Below are positions 1 through 11,980 of a DNA stretch of 64,000 bases, piece after piece. A program made the position numbers and the translations under genes. The stretch is taken from positions 128,561,250-128,625,249 of the forward strand of contig NC_092859.1 of NCBI RefSeq assembly GCF_032062135.1, given 5' to 3'. The notes under the pieces are model-generated. The model was not told the origin of the DNA and did not search any database. It saw nothing but the letters and a program-made list of their open reading frames with translations. Positions within the stretch are counted from its first letter, which is position 1, and each line of letters begins with the position of its first letter. Source of the DNA: Pyxicephalus adspersus (taxonomy: Eukaryota; Chordata; Amphibia; Anura; Pyxicephalidae).

Positions 1-3000
1 AAAAAATGGAAGCAGAATGCTTCTTGATTGCAGAAGGGAAAGGCGATCTCTCTTGTTCCATTAACAAACCTGCCTGCGTGCAATTTCTAATTTTTAAAGT
101 AAATTTTCACTTTAAAAGTAAACCTGTCATCTTTAAAAACAAACTGCAGCTGAAAATATTCAGCACTTCAGCCCTGACCCCTATGTTACTACTGTACAGA
201 AGCAAGCCATACATTTAAACAATAGTAATGATATTTGATCAGTAATGCCCGTTGTTCTGTTGATCAGCAAGGGCATGGGGGAGAGTAGCCAGAGATCAGA
301 GACCACATGGTTTTGTACTATATTGACCAATATAATGCTAGGGATGACGGCACTTAAATCAATATATAATCCGATTCCTGCTTAATCTGATCAATATCAA
401 TAGGTGCACAGACGTCAGGCATCTGATACCCTTGGGAGAGTTAAATGCTAATGAGAATGGCAGAGGTTAAAGCACCGAAGTGGAGGGAGGAAGGAGTCAT
501 GGGCCACCAATATATTTTACATGGTTGCAGTCAGGTCCTCAAACATACTAATTCACTAATAGGCAACCTTCCCCCATGATAAAATGATCTCAGACATCAG
601 TAATTTAATTAGTTAAAGCACTTTAGGCAAAATCATGTGACACCGGTATGTGACCTTTAAATGGAGGTGCAGGTGTGAGGTCATTGCTTAGAGATTTAGA
701 ATACTGTTTTTGGACAGCTTGCAGAACAACTCTTCTTACTTAAGGTTCTTGTTATTCTATTGCAACTCTTTTGTGTTTTTTGCACACCTTATTGATCTGA
801 ATGCTATTAAAAATGCACAGCTTGAGTTTTCCTTGTGTTTTTAATCAAGTATGTTTTTATTGCTGGCCATGTCTTCACTTGCCATGGTCTTCCAGAGAAC
901 AGAGAAGCCATGTCCCCAAATGGATTTAGACAGCAAGAATAACCAAACAAAGGTTCCAATATTCTGTTGTCTTTGCAATGAGTGACTATCAGAACAGGAG
1001 TCCAGAGAAAGACTAGTGTAGTAAGGCTATGTTCAAATCCATTACCGAATGCTCGTGCCAGTGAATCACTGCCTCTGGGGAGACTCTACATGTAGCTACT
1101 ACTAGCAGCAGCCCCCTGGAGAATGAATGGGGATGGCAATGAGCCGACCTCTCACTGCTGTCAAATCTGAAGATGCAATGAGTGACGGAATGACAAGGTG
1201 CAAGCTGCTGGAAGCAATAAAGGAGCGCTTACTGGTCTGAACCTAGCCCTAATGTGACCTCATCTGTTTAGTAGCTGAGTAATAATTGTCTTTTACAATA
1301 TGTCAAAGTGTCTTTTGGAAATTTTAAAATCCAGTTCAAGTACCAGTGACCCAGTAAGGATAAACCCAAATGTGTCTTTCTATTAACTGATTATTGAATT
1401 CTGTTTGTTAAGTCCTGACTATAGGCATTCACTGATCATTGTTTTACGCATCTGATTTTGAAAGTAACTATTTGTAAAGGTGGAATTTACATAGAAATGT
1501 ATGTATTAGTCCTGAAACTTTACATGGATAGCTATAGAGGTCATATAAATGTAGGGTAAAAATAAAGTATCCCAAAGCATGAACAAAGGACTGCTATAAA
1601 ACAATGTAGGCTTGTTCGGATGTTCATCCATCGGAATAAAACTTTTGGGCCTGTACATTATTGCACAGAATACAGATCAAGATGGTTCACATGCAGCACA
1701 GTATAAAGAAACGGCTGTTCCCGAGTGCCCATGTCATAAATTGGTATATACAATAGCATTTATGTTCAAAATATTCATACACTGTTTGGCCATTGGTTCT
1801 ATAATCAAATGTATAATCATGTGTATGATGCTGTATCTTCTTGCCATATCAGTTATTTAAGTGAACTTATTCTTTTTGTACTTCTTGAAAAAAAATCCAG
1901 CTATTGGTGCAACACTCGCCTTCTCTCTGGTGCTGTCTTCTGTAGACTCTCCAATCTCTGATCTAGCTCAGGTCCAACTCTGGGCTGACTGACACTCCAT
2001 GGTATTCAACCTAATTCCACAAAGTGCAGAACTTCAAGGACCTGCCTCCTGTTATGGATCTCCTGTTATCATGCCCAGGACTTAAAAAAAAAAAAAAAAA
2101 TCGGGGACACAACATTTTTTGCATCACTGGGGACTGCCCACCATTGGAGAAGAGCCCAATATGATCATGCATGCTACATAGATAGCCAGAATGATGGTGA
2201 TTGAGAGCTGGAGGGAGGGACGAGGGTGAACGGTAACTGGCCTTAAAATACAGCCCTGCACATATACAGGTATATATTTTTTCAAAACCATTAACATTAC
2301 CAATATCCTACTTCAAACTCGGTAAAATAAAATTATGTTTCTAAACTAACCCTTTGTTTTACCGTTGAGATGTATTTCAATATTTAATTTATTCATTCAG
2401 ATAGTACATGACAGACAGTACATGAACTAAATCATGAAAGCGTCACAAAGTCTCCAGTTCTAGCAGCCTGGCTTTAAGTGTTGTGAATGCTTTCAGCTCC
2501 TCAGCTCATGTATGAAGAGCACACCATGTAAATGCACTCCACAGCACATTCTGGACTATATATAACCATATTACGATTGATGCTTCTAATTGGACCTAGC
2601 CGCCTGTAATGGATCCATGCAGAGCTGAAGCACTCTTTGTAAACTGTGTGTGGACTCTTCTGACCTCTTGCCTTTGCTGCATAATATTATTGCTACTCTT
2701 AAAGAAAACCCTTTACTGAATGAAGCATGTTGGCTGCAATTGAAATTCCAGTTACCTGATAGTCATGATGATACGTAGGCTTTGAGATTTTTTCAGCTGC
2801 TATCCAGCAAACATATGGATTTCATGGACTCTAACTTCTTGTTTCACGCTTGTTCTGAGTGACTCGGGAAATACTGAAGCCAGGGACAGACCACTAGCAT
2901 GTTTAGATGAAGGCCATCATGGGTTCCGGTTTCCTAAAGGATGGCTTACCACCAATGAATGTCTTTGTAGGATAAAGCGTTCTTTACCAGTGGCCTAATC

Positions 3001-4499
3001 ACAAATTGTTGGGCCCCTTTCATTATTAATCCTCCCCGGCACCCTACCAACACTTACAAATACTTTCCTTGATCAGAGCATACATTTATTGTTATATCCG
3101 AAATTGTAAAAAGGGAAATATATTTCCCCAGCAAAAAGTCCCCTTCAAAAATTTTTGCCAAACCTCATCAGTACATCCTTAACATATATTTATCTTAACC
3201 AACACATACCTTGTTCAGAACCATATTATGCCCTCTGGCAATATATTATATTTGTGCATTCCATTGATTTATGTAACTCATTTGCTCCCCCCACAAAAAA
3301 AATGAGGATATGCTCCATCCCCACCACATTATATATCAGTCACACCAGTAGTATATTCACCCCCAAACATATCATGACCACAAGCGTATCTCTTTAAGCC
3401 ATTATTTGTGTTGCATTTGGGACAAAAAAAGACAAACCTTTTGTGGGGAAGTGTAGTGTAGTCAAGTCCTGCTGCATTTGCAAGTCCAAGAGTAGAACAT
3501 ACATTACATTTTGACAACATTAGAATTTAGAATGAATGAGGATACAGGTGGAGACAACATGCATTCCAAATTCCTGATGCTGTGAAAGTGAAGTGAGATG
3601 ACTTTGGGATTGATTGTGGGATTGATTGTGGATTTTCCTAGTTTAGTGAGATTTCACAGACTTGGAAGGCCCATCCTTTATATTGGGACATTTGTGCACA
3701 TGCAATACCTGGTAATAAAATGAATGGACAAGAAAACACTGTAGTGGCATTGTGGTGTATGTAACATAAGTGCGTTTGGGCTGCTTTGTGCCTTTGGATG
3801 CCATTCGAAATTAATGCCAAGCTTCTCCCTATTGGTTAGTAAAGATGTTTATCACATTGGTGACCAATATGAAGGAGCCAAGACCAAGCTTAGATTTTAC
3901 AAAACAGAAATTTGCTTATTGTTTTAACATTTTTTTTTTTTTTTTTTTACTAAACTTCTCTTAATGCAATTTAATTCTGTTTTCTGATTAACAGGATTAT
4001 TATATATGACAATTTTTTGTAATTTAGGAAAAATTTGCAGGTATGTTGTCAATGGTGGATGGAGCACAGAAGCAGCATGGCTCTTATTGATTTCCAGTGA
4101 TGGTATAGTGAATCGAGTACAGACAACAAATTATCCTGTTTTGTCAGCTGGAGATCAGCTGTTTTGTATCTTATCAGGCCTCCCAACATCAGAAACGTTG
4201 GTAATAAAATTAGAGATGTAAACAACTATGCCATTAAGTTGATAGAAATGCCATTGATTAGACTAAATGTCTGTATAACACAGCACATTGTCAGTCTGTG
4301 CATTATACCTCTAAGTTATACAGAAATTAGGACAGTTACATAACACACAGTGAAATTTGATTGCTATCTATAACAGGACTTTTTTTATCTAAAATGTTTA
4401 TAAATTTCTATCCCTTTGTTTTAAAATAACCAATTTAGCCTTAGAATAGTGTTCCCTAAATGATAGCCTACGGTTCGGATGCAGCCATAATAGGGGAAT
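1..4499. other. Intron 1 (upstream part), no gene
   Basis: AT-rich non-coding sequence. It holds one Harbinger-like MITE (1025-1249), a 17-bp A run at 2084-2100 and a T run near 3930-3948. The short open frames here have no recognisable similarity or codon signature. It is assigned to MYO5A intron 1 because the next coding exon downstream is exon 2; it could instead lie upstream of exon 1 if that exon is hidden in the N gap. Confidence 0.6.
1025..1249. mobile_element. Harbinger-like MITE, GGCTAGGTTCA type
   Basis: Short non-autonomous DNA element. The left end GGCTATGTTCAAA pairs with the right end (reverse complement GGGCTAGGTTCAGA), and TAA flanks both sides (1022-1024 and 1250-1252). A three-base TAA/TTA duplication is typical of PIF/Harbinger elements. 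It has no coding capacity. The same ends occur at 44494-44819. Confidence 0.6.
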
Positions 4500-5300
4500 A
4501 GTTCCGTCCAATGACACCAGTAATGGGTAACAACTCTTCTCACTGACACGCACCATGGTACATGATTCCTCCCACTGAGACAACTCTTCCCATTGATCCC
4601 AACGACAGGAGATTCCTCCTACTGACACCAACAATGGGGCACAATTCTTCCCACTGACACAAACAATGGGACACGGTTCCTCCAACTAACACTAACGATG
4701 GGGCACAGTTTCTTCCCACTAACGATGGGGCACAGTTTCTTCCCACTAACGATGGGGCACAGTTTCTTCCCACTAACGATGGGGCACTAACGATGGGGCA
4801 CAGTTTCTTCCCACTAACGATGGGGCACAGTTTCTTCCCACTAACGATGGGGCACAGTTTCTTCCCACTAACGATGGGGCGCAGTTTCTTCCCACTAACG
4901 ATGGGGCGCAGTTTCTTCCCACTAACGATTGGGCGCAGTTTCTTCCCACTAACGCTAATGATGGGGCGCAGTTTCTCCCACTAACCCCAACGATGGGTAG
5001 CATTTTTTCATATTGACACCAGCAATGGGAAGCGTTCCGTTCCACATTCACCAGCAATGGGAAGCGTTCCGTTCCACGTTCAACAGCAATGGGAAGCGTT
5101 CCCTTCCACGTTCACCAGCAATGGGAAGCGTTCCCTTCCACGTACACCAGCAATGGGAAGCACGTACACCAAACAATGGGAGCGATCCCTTCCACGTACA
5201 CCAAACAACAGGCATTTTCTTTACTCCCACTGACACTTGGAGACAAGATCCTCTGACTGACATGGACAGTGATGGTATGCAATTCCTCCCACTGGTCATG
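4500..5300. repeat. Minisatellite, 27-bp unit with diverged flanks
   Basis: The core at about 4690-4990 repeats TAACGATGGGGCACAGTTTC plus TTCCCAC about ten times. Diverged longer units (about 30-32 bp, CAGCAATGGGAAGCGTTCC type) flank it on the right, and irregular copies on the left. Because 27 is a multiple of three, both strands carry periodic open frames (GHSFFPLTM on +, VGRNCAPSL on -). These are by-products of the repeat, not a gene. Confidence 0.85.
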
Positions 5301-7916
5301 TTCAGTGCTATAAAGGATTCTAAACTGGCCCTTTATTTATTTTAACACATGGGTGACGTTGTAATAAAGTCCATACAAGTGAAAAAGGATAACTTACCTT
5401 GGCTATCCTGTTATCCACATGAGACACTGATAAAACCAAGGTGCTAAGTACTGCAGATTCCAAAAAAAGTTGCGTTTGGAATTCCATGCAAATTAAATAT
5501 GATTTTCGCACCAAGAAATTAGAAAAACAATCTTTTTTGAGAGGAAGGGAAAAAAGTACCACAGAAAAATAGTCAACTTTATGACATAGCCCTTACCCTA
5601 TATAACAATATTTTCTGTAACAAATATATACATAGTTTGTGTGCAATATATGTATGAGATATAGTAGTTCTCATAAACTTACTGCATATGACAACGAAAA
5701 TGAATAGAAACAATAATTATATATGCAATAACTGTTCCTATTTTTTAACATTTGTTCACATTTCCATATTTTTAATGACTCACATACTTTCATGAAAGAA
5801 GATCGCTTTTAGCTGTATACATACCCACACCATTCCTAAAATTGACCCAGGATAATGACATAGAAAACACTTACCTAAGCATATGTGGTTTGAAACAACA
5901 TATTAATGATGTCTTCTAAAAAAAATCTGTTTTCCTTTGGACTGTGGGTTATTGCTAGCAGATCTGTCATTAGGGGAGCCCATCCACTCCATGGGAGCAT
6001 GTCTGTTGAAAAAAGAAAACATATGAATAACCTGTGCAAAAAGCCTAATAATGTGACGGTTTCCCTATCACATAGTGTTTTGTTTCTATTATTAGCCAAT
6101 GGCGTGTCTGCTGAATAGACAGAGAGTTGTATTGAAGACTGTCACAATGTTTGTCATTTGATGTGAGGTTGATTTTCGTACATGTGAAGGATGTGCTAAT
6201 AAACATTGCTAGTGAGAGTTTTCCAAGCCAAGCAGTTTGATTATCACAAGATCACATATTTTTATTGCTTTCAGCATAACACAATTAGCCCTTTGAGACT
6301 TCAAATCCATACTGGTGTATTGCAGGAAATGGGCACAATGAGTGGATTCACAGTCTGAGAATGTCATGTCACAAGTCCATGTTTGTGATTTCCATGGCTC
6401 TTTAGTGTAGTCTTTGGAAACAGATGATCAAGCATGGTCAGTCTGAAAAGGGATGGAACATATCTGTTTCTCCTTAATTCTGGCTCAGCATAGCCCAATA
6501 TGAATTCACTACTTTCTTCATCCTAGAAATTACTGTTGAATAATGGAGAACTTTTTAGACTTTGCCTATGTTAAAGTAAGTATGTCTGCCATTTTACTTC
6601 TGTATGTTTCCAATTGTTATGGCCAAAGTATCCATGCGTGTTGATATTGTAGAATGATTTTCTAAAACCCCAATATGTGTAATACAGGCATTTGAGATCT
6701 ATTGGATTTATTATGCAGGGACTTTAAAATGTAATAGTGATATTTTATGCGGGAGCTTCCAGGGTCAACTAGATTGTCATGGTTGTAGTAGGTTGAAGGC
6801 CTGTTGTGCTGTTAGACAGGACAAAGAATATTTTTAGAGCAAGTCAAATTTAAGAACCATGCAAATATTTAAAATGAATATGGTTTATTGAATTATTTTA
6901 TTTGTGCAGGGATGCATCAGATTTATTTGAATTGGGCCTTGAGTGGGTCTCCTAGGAAAACCTATGTCTATTATTGTGCTCCACAAGTGTCTATAATTTT
7001 TAGATACCCACAGCATTTTGGTATTAATGGCTTTATATTTCCATGAGGGGCTTAGCTTTATTGGTTTTATATTTCTGTTCAACCAACAGCTTCATGTTCT
7101 GTTATCTCGCACAAGGAATACATGTGGGTGTCAAGGGATAAACTCGTATAGTCTCATGTGTTTGCTCAGGATCTTTTAAACACCATGAGCTTGGTAACAG
7201 AGCAAAAGATGCGTATTTAACATTTTATATGCGTATAAATTACATACAAATGGGATTTAAGTTTTAACATCTGCTGTTAATAATTCAGATGAAACTACAG
7301 GAGCTGCAGTGGGTGCAGCTGTCTATAGATCATGAATATTGTGTGGCTTGTCATCTGATACTTCTCATATGTTAGCTAGCCATGTATATTCTGTCCACAA
7401 GTTTTACATTTAAAGATAACTAGTCAGATACAAAACAGCAAGGGGTGAAAAATTCAGTTTTATGTGGCCAGTGTGCATGTCAATAAAGCTTCGGTCATGA
7501 ATGGCCAGATCTCTTACAGGTCATACCATCAGCAGCCAAAATAAAAACCTGTACTATGCCCATGTGTAGTCAACTTAATTTGAATTGTTTCAATTTAATG
7601 TATATTTCATAGTTGTTTTTATGTATATCTAAAATCTAAAACTGGTAAGAAAAGATCCATTTTAAGAAGATCTTACTTCGTGTCTTGTAGACACTACAGG
7701 AAGAGAGAGAAATTTGTTCCTTAGTGTACCCATTATGCTGGTGGAAGATATAGCTTCTGTGCTTGTCCTAGCGGCAACTCACTTTTTGGATTCACTCCTA
7801 TTTTCGGCCACAGTGACAATGGTCAAAAATAGGGTGAATGTCCCCTGCATTGGCTCAGACAGACAGTGGCCTGGGTTTTAATACCGACCAACATTAAGCA
7901 AAACATGTTGTACACT

Positions 7917-8228
7917 TTAAAGTGGAACTAAACTCCGCAAACAGGCAGGCCTTTATTGCACAAAGACAGGGGCAATGACCCTTCTGCAATAAAACAAACC
8001 TACCTGTTTGTTAACTGTCTTTTTTTTGTAAAACCCTGATCAGTGCACACACTGCTCAGCACACGTTGCCAGGTATCCTGATATCCCTCCCATGGCTGCC
8101 GCAACCAAATTAACTCCTGTGGACATGTTTCAGGCCAGCCAATCTAGATGGCCAAGTACTGGACTTCTGGAAGATGATCGGGTGAAGATGGCGGGTCTGC
8201 ACTTGTTTTTAGATATGGTTCCGATTTA
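7917..8228. mobile_element. Possible TTAA-flanked MITE (piggyBac-like)
   Basis: The left end TTAAAGTGGAAC is matched by the reverse complement of the right end, TTAAATCGGAAC, so both borders carry TTAA, the piggyBac target. Internal sequence (TGCAATAAAACAAACCTACC) resembles part of 41930-42110 (TGCAATAAAATACCC), suggesting a repeat family. No transposase is present. The short termini make this tentative. Confidence 0.4.
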
Positions 8229-8381
8229 ACTGAAATTTAGTAAGTCACATTTTTTACAATGCTGACACAGTCTGGATTCTTAAAGATATTTATTCTCTTA
8301 CCCTGTCCTTGAAATTCAATATTAAATATGGTCCAGGACTGAAAACATTTGCAAACAAATATCAAATGACTTTTAGGAAAT

Positions 8382-8466
8382 CCATTCCAGGTTTGTTGGG
8401 TCATCCAGTTTTATTGATGAAAGTGTATCCTCTCCAGCCTTGAAGAGCTTTAATAAATTAGGCCTA
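8382..8466 (-). repeat. Interspersed repeat, inverted relative to 21220-21301
   Basis: Reverse complement of the motif TTTATTAAAG, CCAAGGCTGGAGAGGATA, ACTTTCATC, GATCCAGCAAACCTGGAAT found at 21220-21301. Two copies in opposite orientation show it is dispersed. I cannot assign the family. Confidence 0.65.
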
Positions 8467-11080
8467 ATGTTACCAATTGCAGGGGAAATTCGTTCTTCAT
8501 TTATCAGTGTATTAGCTGTTCCCACAGGGAGATTTAACCCTAACTCCTGTTTTGGTTACAGCTGCAAAATTTTAAATTACCGCTTATTATTTGTTGTGTT
8601 TAATGTTTGTTAGCATTGATGCTGTTGTACTACTGTCTATTGAACGTGCTTGCAACAGAAGTAATATGTCATCCTTATCACATTTCTTTTAAATCTCACA
8701 GCCTCCAGTTTTAGAAGGCGACCTTTTATTATGACACTTCCCTGTAATGTCCTTGATGGGATAACAAGGTTATAGGAAGTGAAATTTATCATGGACTGGT
8801 CTGAGCATCCTAAAGGTCACCCTAATTTGTTCTAACAACTTTATGATGGTTGCTTTCGTAAGTTGTGTACTTGTTTATCTTTTAATAGAACAGAGTATTA
8901 TTTGACATTAAAATTTAGTGTTTGTGTCATTACATTCGATTGGCTTGTCCTTGGCATCAGTTGAGTTGTTTTCTCATACTGGATGTGGCTTTGGACTTCT
9001 AGTCTCATACCAGTGAAATTTATCTGTAAAAGCCACAATTTGACCAAATAAAGCAGTTGTCATCAATGTGGTTGTTATATAATGGCCCCTAGCATGTCCA
9101 GACAGGTTAGATTTTGTAAATGTGTTCCTATTTATAGAAGAAGGTATTAAGTTTGAATTACCTTAAAAAGGGGCTTTCATTTTGCTAACATTTTGGTGTG
9201 ATTTGGGACATTTCCACAAAATCATCCAATGAAATTCATTGATGTCAAAAGTGAATGCAGAATCAAGGCTTTTTTGAGTATTTTAAATGGTTACTTAAAG
9301 GATAAGTAAGCTCCTTTGTAAGGTCCTGGATGTGTTTTAGTACCAAAATACTGCAGTCCTAGACCAAGTGAAGACCCCAACCATATGCTTTTAAAGTATG
9401 TGATCACCATGTCAGCACTGAAACAATTCTAAACTGCCTTATCAAACCCTTCCTGGAATGTCACAGCAGTGGCTTATACCTAATAAATATTTTAAAATAA
9501 GTGGTCTACTTTTCTTCTTATCCCAAGCACCATCCCAGATTGATAATGTGATAGTCAATAGTGAAGTAAAAGAGAGAAAAAAAATGTTCAGTCCAAACCT
9601 TACACCTATCCCATAAGGTGCTGTATTTTGCCAGTGACTTGGTGCCACATAGTAAGCCAAGTGTGTAATAGTAACAAATGGTGTGTGAGCAGTAAGAAAC
9701 CACTAGCTAGTGGCCATACGATGGGCACTATTAGATTCCTTTGTATTGTAAACATGGTGTTAGCAGGAAATCTGTTGCTACTAGTAAATGTTAAATATTT
9801 CATATATAGTCATAGTGTAGGTATATTACCATACAACTAACAGGCTTTTTGCACACAGCAAACATTGACCTATAGGGTCACTCATTTTCTTAAATTTGAA
9901 AATATAAGTAGGTAGATTCTGTGATTTCTTATTTAATTTGTAGAAGCCATACATAATTATTGTCAAAAAATAAAAGGCTTTTCCCCCCTTTTCGGATGCC
10001 CTAGTATTAGGTCTTTATGACATTTCCACTTATGTAGGTCTGCTCTTACTAGCAATTGTCAGACATGCGTGTTGTATTAACCCTCCTCTGCAGAACATCT
10101 CTAGAATAAAAGCCTGGTTTTGTTAAAGAGGTTTAACTGATAAGAATTTGCTATAGCCTGAATTCAAAGTTTCCTGGGACCGTTTTCCCTATCTAACGCT
10201 ACACTGTGGGATCCGAAGAGACATTTCAAAGTGTTCTGCTAGGATGTGTAAGGTGGTTCCTCCACTTGTACTGTACGTTCACACCAATAACTCATGGCTT
10301 TCTTTCTGAAGGATAAAGACAAGTTCCTTAATCACTTGCCCTCCTACAATGGGCCAGGTTGTTTTGGGGCAATACAAGCTGATTTGATTCTATCATAAAC
10401 AAAGCCTTTATTTATTCCTATGTTCTCCATTATGGAGGTGCACCTCAGTTTGTGTTACATTTTAATGCACACCTAGGACATCACAAACCACCAGATAAAG
10501 ATTAGATAAAGCCAGTCCTGCTAGGAACTCTGCAAAAATAATAAGCCCCAGGCAAAAAGTAGATTTTTTTAGGTCATATTTACAGTACATTTTTTTACCA
10601 GCTGTCTCTCTTGCTTTGTCTCGACGTTAAAACAAAACAAATGTTGCTTTTAATTTACAGCGTCTGTCTGAGCATATGTTGGCTGCTTGGTAACTATAAT
10701 GGTTGAGTTAACTTTCAAGTTCATGTTGTTTTAATTGGAAAAAAGGGCTTTTTGGGTTCCTATTCTTACCTTAGGATCAAGTATGGTATGACCTTGGCAG
10801 AGGTCAGAGCTAGTCTATTGTCTGCAAGTGTTCTAAGTGTGGATTTACCTTTCTTTCCATAAATCCACTCCTCTTGCTTCTTGTAGAAAATGCTACACTT
10901 TTTCTGGTGGCCATGCAAGAAGTGAAGTGTTTTTCTATATGAACAATCTCTAGATATACTTTCAAGGCTACATGCCAGATTCAAGACTTTTTTTATTGAC
11001 CATGTTGAAATGTCCTGGAAAATATGTGTATGGGATAATAATAATGAATACTATTTGAACAGTTTTATATTTATCTAGTA

Positions 11081-11322
11081 AAGTGTTTCTCACCCAGGGT
11101 TCCTCCAGAGGTTGCCAGGGGTTTCGTGAGCAATGAGCAGTTTGTGACTTTCAGGTCAGTTACTTCTGACACCAATTATCTTTTTAGCTATCTGTAAGTG
11201 TAGCAGCCTTCCCAATGGCCAGAAATGTCAGAGGCATGCTTCCCACTAACCTAATATAGAAAATATAGCAGGGGTTCCCTGAAGACCTAAAAATCTAATG
11301 TTAAAAAGTTCAAGGAACACTG
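11081..11322 (+). mobile_element. hAT-like non-autonomous element, copy a
   Basis: Begins AAGTGTTTCTCACCCAGGGT and ends GGAACACTG, an imperfect CAGTGTTTC-type terminal inverted repeat. It is flanked by ATCTAGTA (11073-11080) and ATTTAGTA (11323-11330), an 8-bp target duplication with one mismatch, typical of hAT. The body (GGGTTCCTCCAGAGGTTGCC, GAGCAATGAGCAG) recurs at 25960, 57304 and, inverted, at 16800. Confidence 0.75.
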
Positions 11323-11534
11323 ATTTAGTACCTGAAGAACAATTTTGCCTGTCTGTTATTATTGTATTAGGATCCTAGTAATAAATAAATTGTAATGGTT
11401 GTACTGATTGCTTCTCTTGTATTTTGATGTCATGATTTTACTGATCATGGAAAGCAAAATATACCGCAGTCACATGGGTGAAGCGGCATGTGAATCATTG
11501 TGTGTGGCAGGAGGAATGTGAACTTCAAGGGAAC

Positions 11535-11980
11535 NNNNNNNNNNNNNNNNNNNNNNNNNNNNNNNNNNNNNNNNNNNNNNNNNNNNNNNNNNNNNNNNNN
11601 NNNNNNNNNNNNNNNNNNNNNNNNNNNNNNNNNNNNNNNNNNNNNNNNNNNNNNNNNNNNNNNNNNNNNNNNNNNNNNNNNNNNNNNNNNNNNNNNNNNN
11701 NNNNNNNNNNNNNNNNNNNNNNNNNNNNNNNNNNNNNNNNNNNNNNNNNNNNNNNNNNNNNNNNNNNNNNNNNNNNNNNNNNNNNNNNNNNNNNNNNNNN
11801 NNNNNNNNNNNNNNNNNNNNNNNNNNNNNNNNNNNNNNNNNNNNNNNNNNNNNNNNNNNNNNNNNNNNNNNNNNNNNNNNNNNNNNNNNNNNNNNNNNNN
11901 NNNNNNNNNNNNNNNNNNNNNNNNNNNNNNNNNNNNNNNNNNNNNNNNNNNNNNNNNNNNNNNNNNNNNNNNNNNNNNNN
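11535..11980. other. Assembly gap (446 N)
   Basis: Unresolved bases. The gap ends exactly where the first unit of the tandem duplication starts (TAACAGACTT at 11981), so more repeat units or the true left breakpoint may be hidden here. Open frames running across it are artefacts. Confidence 0.99.

Larger units (their letters stand above)
5301..11080. other. Intron 1, repeat-bearing, no gene
   Basis: Non-coding AT-rich sequence. Recognisable content is limited to a possible TTAA-flanked element (7917-8228) and a repeat at 8382-8466 that recurs inverted at 21220-21301. I see nothing else I can name in 5301-7916 or 8467-11080. Confidence 0.6.

Noticed and set aside
2084..2100. A-run after 1900-2083 as a possible SINE or processed retrocopy
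   Set aside because: No A/B box, no coding similarity and no clear target duplication.
4793..4984. Periodic open frames in the minisatellite (GHSFFPLTM on +, VGRNCAPSL on -)
   Set aside because: They follow from the 27-bp unit being a multiple of three; no start context, domain or exon structure supports them.
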